From Muribaculaceae bacterium (GTDB lineage Bacteria > Bacteroidota > Bacteroidia > Bacteroidales > Muribaculaceae), in contig CADFRV010000145.1 in assembly GCA_902836725.1 (NCBI GenBank), positions 1 through 6,369 of the forward strand: a stretch of 6,369 nt of DNA. Direction: 5' to 3'. Made by a program: the position numbers and the translations under genes. The first letter of the stretch is position 1. Each line of letters starts with the position of its first letter. Shown here in pieces: positions 4,893 to 6,369 of this stretch. The notes under the pieces were generated by a model that saw only the letters and a list, made by a program, of their open reading frames with translations, was not told the origin of the DNA and made no database searches.

Positions 4893-6203
4893 GTGAACAC
4901 ACTATATAACACAGGAATACGTCTGTATGGCCTCGCCGCACGCATAGCTGCATGGCGAAGCCCCAAAGTGCGTAAGATGATACGCGGACAGCACCGCACC
5001 ATCGAGACCCTTAACCGGCGTCTCGGAGGCAAGCCGGGGTGTATATGGTTCCACGCCTCATCGCTGGGAGAATTCGAGCAAGGGCGTCCCATGATAGAAC
5101 GCCTGCGCCGCGAGCACCCCGAGAAACCCATCCTCCTGAGCTTCTTCTCCCCCTCGGGATTCGAAGTAAGGAAAAACTACCCCTTCGTAGACGCTGTAGT
5201 CTATCTGCCGTTCGACACACCTCACCGTGTACGCCGGTTTCTCGACGCAGCCCGTCCCTCCATGGCCATATTCATCAAATATGAATTCTGGGGCAACTAC
5301 CTGCAGGAACTCCGCCGGCGCGGCATCCCCACATACATCATCTCAAGCATCTTCCGTCCGGGACAACGCTTCTTCCGCAGCCTCGGAGGCATGTTCCGAG
5401 GCATGCTCAGATGCTTCGACAGACTGTACGTGCAGGACGAGCGCTCACGCCGCCTGCTCAAACTCATAGGGGTGGAAAACGTCACCGTAGCCGGCGACAC
5501 CCGCTTCGACCGTGTCACAGACGTGATGCGCACCACCGTGGAGATACCGGGCTTCCCGGGATTCGGCGCCGACGCCCCCCTGCGGTTCATCGCGGGAAGC
5601 TCATGGGAAGCAGACGAAGACATCTATGTGCCGTGGCTCAACGCACATCCCGAAGTGAAATTCATCATAGCCCCCCACGAATTCAACGAGACACGCCTCG
5701 AGAGACTGCGCAACCGGTTCAATAAACCTGCAATACTCCTTTCCGAATGGACAGGGGAGATAAAACGCGCCAAACTCCCCCAGGGGCAGATACCCGAACG
5801 CCTCACACATGTAAGCGGCATCATAATCGACTCATTCGGTAAGCTCTCTTCCCTCTACCGATATGCCGATCTCGCATATATCGGAGGAGGATTCGGAGCC
5901 GGGATACACAACCTCAACGAGGCCGCAGTATACGGCATGCCCGTAATCTTCGGACCCAACCACTCCAAATTCAAAGAGGCATCCGACCTGATACAATGCG
6001 GAGGAGGATTCTCCATATCATCAAGAGAAGAATTCGACACCGTCATGGGCACTTTCTCCGCATCGCCCCAAAAACTCAGGAAAGCAGGCGACGCCGCCGG
6101 ACAATACATAAAAGACCACCTCGGAGCCACCGATCTCATATACGCGGATCTTTTCGGGGCAAAGAATACGCAGGACACCCAGAAAGAAACGGAACCACTC
6201 TGA
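4893..6203 (+). CDS. waaA: 3-deoxy-D-manno-octulosonic acid (Kdo) transferase
   Basis: This 436-residue GT30 glycosyltransferase moves Kdo from CMP-Kdo to the lipid A precursor at the cytoplasmic face of the inner membrane, the first step of LPS core assembly. The N-terminal acceptor-side domain holds IWFHASSLGEFEQGRP (51-66), in which E60 matches the catalytic base of WaaA enzymes. It also has SFFSPSGFEVRKNYP (83-97) and FIKYEFWGNYL (127-137). The C-terminal CMP-Kdo domain has AGSSW (234-238), IIAPHEF (258-264) and the glycine-rich segment GGGFGAGIHNLNEAAVYG (331-348), with E343 placed to bind the nucleotide sugar. The N-terminal MNTLYNTGIRLYGLAARIAA helix would anchor it to the membrane. 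I chose the GTG at 4893 because the family begins with this helix. The open frame runs back to an ATG at 4704, but that extension overlaps gltX and is an arginine-rich out-of-frame shadow. Whether it adds one or more Kdo residues is not evident. Confidence 0.93.
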   Translation: MNTLYNTGIRLYGLAARIAAWRSPKVRKMIRGQHRTIETLNRRLGGKPGCIWFHASSLGEFEQGRPMIERLRREHPEKPILLSFFSPSGFEVRKNYPFVDAVVYLPFDTPHRVRRFLDAARPSMAIFIKYEFWGNYLQELRRRGIPTYIISSIFRPGQRFFRSLGGMFRGMLRCFDRLYVQDERSRRLLKLIGVENVTVAGDTRFDRVTDVMRTTVEIPGFPGFGADAPLRFIAGSSWEADEDIYVPWLNAHPEVKFIIAPHEFNETRLERLRNRFNKPAILLSEWTGEIKRAKLPQGQIPERLTHVSGIIIDSFGKLSSLYRYADLAYIGGGFGAGIHNLNEAAVYGMPVIFGPNHSKFKEASDLIQCGGGFSISSREEFDTVMGTFSASPQKLRKAGDAAGQYIKDHLGATDLIYADLFGAKNTQDTQKETEPL

Positions 6204-6369
6204 GACCGGCATAGCAGCCGCATGTGACACCGCAACTTTTCTGTAGCGACACCCGCCACACATCCTCCGGCACATACAACACGAATTTAAAAAGCCATAT
6301 TTCTGCCGCCACATCACGGCTCTTTCATTTAAGACAAAAATAGAGACATATCTTCCCTTACCCGGTTCA
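6204..6369. other. Intergenic end of window, no supported gene
   Basis: These 166 bases after waaA hold no convincing coding sequence. A loose hairpin pairs AAAAAGCC (about 6289-6296) with GGCTCTTT with one mismatch and a loop of about 20 bases, too weak to call a terminator. On the minus strand TATTTTTG (6342-6335) matches a -7 promoter element, but a -33 partner would fall at or beyond the window edge. Confidence 0.4.

Noticed and set aside
6021..6317. 98-codon minus-strand frame with an N-terminal cysteine-rich stretch
   Set aside because: Most of it is antisense to the end of waaA; the CxxC-like spacing (CCMC..CGGC) appears in low-information intergenic sequence and no domain supports it, although a -7-like box lies upstream at 6335-6342.

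Overview
The window looks like chromosomal housekeeping DNA from a member of the order Bacteroidales, perhaps a Muribaculaceae-like gut bacterium. The family is inferred from protein resemblance and codon use only. Three things point to Bacteroidota. Promoters upstream of several genes fit the phylum's -33 TTG / -7 TAnnTTTG consensus rather than -35/-10 boxes. Starts are preceded by A-rich sequence without a clear Shine-Dalgarno. The proteins are of Bacteroidales type: a lone short ECF sigma factor, a 342-residue IlvE, a zinc-less-looking GltX and a Kdo transferase.

Layout. Bases 1-54 hold the 5' part of a tRNA-Lys(UUU) gene on the minus strand, cut by the window edge, with its own promoter just upstream. 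Bases 55-483 are AT-rich and apparently non-coding. They contain the tRNA promoter, a possible divergent promoter with no gene behind it, two adjacent AT-rich inverted repeats, and a convincing intrinsic terminator for the sigma gene. Bases 484-987 (minus) encode the ECF sigma factor. Bases 988-1565 are a 578-base divergent intergenic region with a promoter for each flanking gene. It also carries TGTAACA-N4-TGTTACA palindromes, one overlapping the predicted start of the sigma transcript, plus an exact 12-base inverted repeat about 200 bases apart.

The plus strand then carries two gene pairs. ilvE (branched-chain aminotransferase) is followed 8 bases later by an HD-domain hydrolase, so the two are probably co-transcribed. 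After a 179-base gap with a promoter and leader hairpin come gltX (glutamyl-tRNA synthetase) and, 17 bases later from a GTG start, waaA (Kdo transferase of lipid A assembly). The last 166 bases contain no convincing gene.

Functionally this is a mixed housekeeping neighbourhood: amino-acid metabolism, tRNA charging, lipopolysaccharide core assembly and a transcription regulator. I found no mobile element, CRISPR array, phage gene or defence island. The regulatory DNA around the sigma gene is the part most worth a second look; I do not see a clearly new biological system.
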